In this document: piece after piece, positions 59,881 through 64,000 of the stretch
Numbering within the stretch: position 1 is the first letter of the stretch
Layout: each line of letters begins with the position of its first letter
Origin: Tubiluchus corallicola
Taxonomy: Eukaryota > Priapulida > Priapulimorpha > Priapulimorphida > Tubiluchidae
Assembly: GCA_030141605.1 (NCBI GenBank)
Contig: JAQGDQ010000143.1
Coordinates: 374,001 to 438,000, forward strand
Direction: 5' to 3'
DNA length: 64,000 nt
The notes under the pieces: model-generated
The model's input: only the letters and a program-made list of their open reading frames with translations
The model's database searches: none
Told to the model about the DNA's origin: nothing
Translations under genes and position numbers: made by a program

Positions 59881-62094
59881 TATTTCATCAATTTTTTTCG
59901 AAAGTGATATCCCACTGCTTATCCAAGTCCGAGATTGAAATACGCATATGGCTGTGAAGAGTACCTTAAATCGCTTGGCCCAGCAATAGCACCTGCCTGA
60001 TGACTAACCAGAGAACAGCTGCGTGACGTCAGTTTTACTTTCAAGTGGTCGTTCTTCGTGGATGACTTTAGATGCCGACTTCTTCCATCGAAAGTTAACC
60101 AGCACCTGTGATCAGCGACGGACCAAGCAATGCCGCCGGCACCTGACCTAGCATGTGACACATCTGAAAGAATCCGATTCTGCCAGGCAAGTTCTTTCTG
60201 CTGTCTCTTGTTCTCAGTCGGTCATCCCTCCTTAGGACATCGATGCAACTTGTTGTTGATCTCATGAATCTGGCTGACGACGTAGCTTCCGTCTGTGGAG
60301 TGATTGCAACGCTCAATTAGCAACCTTAAACTAACTGTTTAACTCAATATTCTTCCCACAATCTGGTCTTCCTTTCCAACAACAAAAATTCTCGGATAGT
60401 TACGCAGGAAACAGAATTGCAGTGAGTGCAAGCAACCCAAGCAATAAACTTGCAAGAACATAGCTTTCTTTCGCAATCTCCCTTGCAGACGCAACCGATC
60501 ACTTTGAGTAAATGTCATCTTCTTCGTCAAACCTTAGCGGTCTTTAATTTTCTAGCTGTCAGCAAGTTTTAACTGTAAAACACATAGCAATTACTGCATC
60601 TACGCATGAACTTAAGTCATAATGCCTCGGTTAAGTAGTAGACAAAGAAGAGATTGGTGCACATTTGGCTCTCGGTGCAAGTGGCTATAGCCGGAAGGCG
60701 GAAACAATTCAAAAACAGATTTGTGGTGATTGATTTTTAACAGTAGAGGAACGTGTTAACATTATTCCTTCTTCTTGAAGCGTGTGAGGTTGAAGCTAAC
60801 AGAAAAACAATTTTCTGGTAATAGATTCCACAAGTAAGAGGTCCGAAAGAGAATGTAGATTTATCAATGATTTTCTACAATGATTAAAGTTGCTTTTGCA
60901 AGGACAAGAGAAATTTGAAAATGTTTAGCTGAATGATTAATTTGACAAAAAACTTCGATTTTTTATACAATATGATCGATTTTTGTTTTGTTTCAACCAG
61001 CAGGCATAGAGCCCGCCATTGAAATTAGCTACGTTATTTAGAAGATTTGGCTGGGGCTAAATTTGGAGATGAGATACAACTTAACCTGAAATGATAAAGT
61101 TTCTGCTGCATATTTGTTTTGAATCAGACATTTTTCCCCGCCTAAATGAACTATCTTGTGTTGTTATTATCTAGTCGAAGATCATAGTTCATTAAAAGAT
61201 AACGTTAGCTAGCTGAACGCACTAAACGGCACTTAATTATCAATTTTATCAGCAATTTTGCCCCGCGCCATTTAAGTTTATTACCTCATATAATAGCAGT
61301 ATGCACGAGGCTTCATTTAACTTGGATAAGGCTAACAAAAGACAGTTTGAGTTAAACAAACATTTATCAATTCACTGACGATTTTAATTTATTTTATCAA
61401 GTTTTTAATACACATTTCACTGCTTCTCCACACTTACATGAGTGGTGTTTACACACAATGCCTTTGCATTGGTAGTGGATTTATTCTCATCATCCCCGCT
61501 GTTGCCGCCATCAGCTGTCGTGTGATTCTAGTAAATTTAGGCTTATTGCAATTGCTGGAGACCTTTATTAGCTCTAGCTAACTACTTCTAGGTGGTTTCA
61601 CTTGATAATCTTAGTGATGTTTCATCCTAACTTCCAAGTTAGACCTTGATGCACCAATGACGCTTTAATCCAGCATGAAGTGACCTATTGTTTTCATACA
61701 ACTTCAGTTTGTGAAGACATCTATGAAGTGCTTCAGTAACAAACCCACAATACAATGACCTGAACTGGTACTATAAAATTGCTAAGACTAAAGCAAGACC
61801 ATATTCATCAATCTTGCCTCTTCTAGAGTTTTTCTTTTCCTCATCAATTTTCTTTTTCTCTCAGACCTACTAAACAGTGAATCTAGTTAACTGCGTGCAG
61901 CTTTTTTGGTACTGCCTTGAATGAATATTTTAAGTACCATAAATTTTCGTGAGGTACGAATGAGTCAAATATCCACCTACATGTTACTGTGGTGATAAAT
62001 GCATTTGATGAATGCATATTATTTTTCAAGTTTTATAGATTTGCTATGGATGCTGTCAGTGTTAGCTTGCATTTGTTTTATGGCTGTCATTTGT

Positions 62095-62190
62095 GGTTAA
62101 TGCAATTTCAATTCAATTTCAATTGCAATTCTATTTCATATAAAAGCTACAGAACAAATGGAGAGTTACAAATACAAATGAAATAGTATT
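62095..62190 (-). mobile_element. LINE 3' end, inverted, with (TTGAA)n-like tail
   Basis: On the minus strand, GTAGCTTTTATATGAAATAG is followed by AATTGCAATTGAAATTGAA, similar to the tail near 9.0 kb. No coding part visible. Confidence 0.35.
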
Positions 62191-63544
62191 TACAGTGAAC
62201 GTATGATAATGATAATTACCTAAGCTAGATGACGCTATAATTTCAATATATGGTATTACTCATGCAATACTGATTCATGTAAAATAGCATTCCGTTTTCA
62301 AGGAGAAATATCTAAAGACTCAACCGGTACTTCCGATTAGGGCAATCAACTTTGGATTTTTATTGTGCATCACACACAGTTTTATTTATGTAAAAGACTT
62401 GTAAAACAGCGATAAATGTAAGCAAATTAAACACACAACCAAGACATTTCAATGGAATAGTAGACTGAAAATTTTTCTAATATCATTATAAGCTAATCTT
62501 AGTGAGTTAATATTATATAGCCGAAATACTTCATCTCTCCCTTCTTTCCTTGCATACAGCCACACTTGTGCTGTAAAATTCTTCAACGCCAATCTAATAT
62601 AGATGCAGAAATTTAAATAAGTCCAAAGGAGATAAATCGAGCCTAAATATGATTGATTAATATGTGGCTTTTAGGTCCCCAATACGTTATTGTACCATTC
62701 GTGCATATGAGAGCTACAGAAACCAGTGAGCTGTAGAAATAAAACCGGGTCTAAAAATTCTAATCCTTTAGGATGTTGTGGCTCACTGAACTTTTTGACT
62801 ACATGATCAATAATAATTGTAATATCTTTTTGCTCTTTTTTATATTTTAGGCATGTTTTTAGGATTGTTTTTCATTTGTATTTAGTCGTATTTTTAATGC
62901 CAATATCGTGTCATTTTACAACATTGGCTGGCGTAATTGTTAATATAATCTGCCTGTTTCATTTTTCTAAAATACTGAACTACAGGCGGTACCTCGCCAA
63001 CAAGGGCTAAAACCACCCAGACTGGTTCGGCACCAACAGATGCGGTTTGGCAGACCACATAGTATGACATTGTTTACATTAATTATATACCATAATAAAA
63101 CAAAATTACCAGAGTACATCCCCAGCTTTGCACACATACTCATATGAAGTTATTAGTTTTATTAGGCAATTACCGCAGCACAGTAAAACACTGATTTGTT
63201 ATAATTCTCATTATCTGGTTTCTATTTTTAAAATTTTATCAATGTATTAATATTCTATTAGGCCCATATCCTACACAGCCTATGAAAACAAAAGTGCTAA
63301 TATTTTGATATTATTTTGTATTAAATTTCTATTTATGCTTAGCACTTAGCAAGAGACTCCCTCGAAAACCTTCATTTTGTATGAAGTTTAGTCTTTGGTT
63401 TTGTTTTATTTTAAATCTTCACGTGTTAATGTTTATTGTCAATACTTCTGGCATTAATGAGATCCTCACCTCTTAACTCTCAAAAAAAGTTTGCATATTT
63501 GGTCGGAGTATTTTTTCGTACTTTTCTTGTCTTCTGTTCTTGTT

Positions 63545-64000
63545 AGCAGCATTTTTATTTCATTTGCTGTATTTATGACTAACTCCATATTAGCTTACTT
63601 TTTTCTTGTTACATTCATGATTTAACTGCATTTTGTTCTTTTGCTGCATTTATGATTTAACTTCATTATCTGATTGCTGTTTTGGTTATGTTAATGATTT
63701 AACTGCATTTTTGCTTATTCGCTACACTTACAATTTGTTTCCTTTTTGTACATTTGTCCATTTGTATATTAAATTTAATTGCAGTTTTTGCTTGCTTTTT
63801 TATTAGATAAATCCATAAGCTAACTGTATTACTTGCATTTTGTGTTTATTTGTTACATTATGACTTAACTGCATTACTGAGTGCTTTTGCTCCTTTACTG
63901 CGATTAAGATTTGCTGCATAATTTTTTCCCTTGTGTTGCATTCGTGATTTAACCGCATTACTTGCTTGCTTCTTTGGTTGCATTCATAACTTAACTACAT
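63545..64000. repeat. Degenerate minisatellite, about 45-bp unit, running off the window
   Basis: GATTTAACTGCATT and close variants recur about every 40-50 bp, separated by T-rich TTGCTTGC/TTGTTACATTCAT stretches. About eight units are visible, and the array continues past the end of the window. Confidence 0.7.

Larger units (their letters stand above)
54996..64000. other. Upstream flank of gene 2, repeat-rich, no supported gene
   Basis: Contains LINE fragments (56.2, 59.0, 59.3-60.3 kb), a foldback element, a palindrome, an inverted LINE tail and the right-edge minisatellite. One open minus-strand segment with plausible splice sites lies at 61438-61527 but has no recognisable domain. Confidence 0.5.

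Overview
The window is AT-rich animal nuclear DNA. It has short exons (40-250 bp) with GT-AG introns, introns of about 0.4-15 kb, long trinucleotide microsatellites, SINEs, and eroded non-LTR and Tc1/mariner relics. There is no operon structure and nothing bacterial. The two genes found, the tRNA-derived and 5S-derived SINEs and the LEV-9/Hikaru-genki-type protein all point to an invertebrate metazoan. I cannot name the phylum from sequence alone.

Region 3.4-44.7 kb holds one large minus-strand gene that I could assemble from 29 exons. Reading frames and phases agree at every junction, for a total of 4,653 coding nt and about 1,550 residues. It encodes a secreted protein: signal peptide, 8-Cys WAP-like domain, fifteen CCP/Sushi domains with three low-complexity linker exons, one Ig domain split over two exons, then five more CCPs and a stop. 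Nearly all domain borders are phase 1. The set of domains (WAP + CCP + Ig, with the CCP variant carrying LVGKMGEY) matches the LEV-9 / Hasp / Hikaru genki group. Those are extracellular scaffold proteins that organise receptors at synapses in worms and flies.

Region 48.9-55.0 kb holds a second minus-strand gene, reconstructed from nine exons (about 353 residues). It has a signal peptide, a ZP-N-type module with the expected cysteine spacing but no recognisable ZP-C half, and then three small cysteine-rich modules. No transmembrane segment follows. Both genes therefore encode secreted extracellular-matrix-type proteins transcribed in the same direction, with about 4.2 kb between them.

The remainder is intron and intergenic DNA. 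Notable elements are a tandem array upstream of exon 22 that repeatedly copies that exon's own 3' splice site, two copies of a 5S rRNA-derived SINE, a tRNA-derived SINE family with two copies head to head, several foldback/MITE-like elements, a decayed Tc1/mariner transposase end, eroded non-LTR reverse-transcriptase pieces at 56-60 kb, and a 45-bp minisatellite at the right edge. The last 9 kb (55-64 kb) holds no gene I can support.
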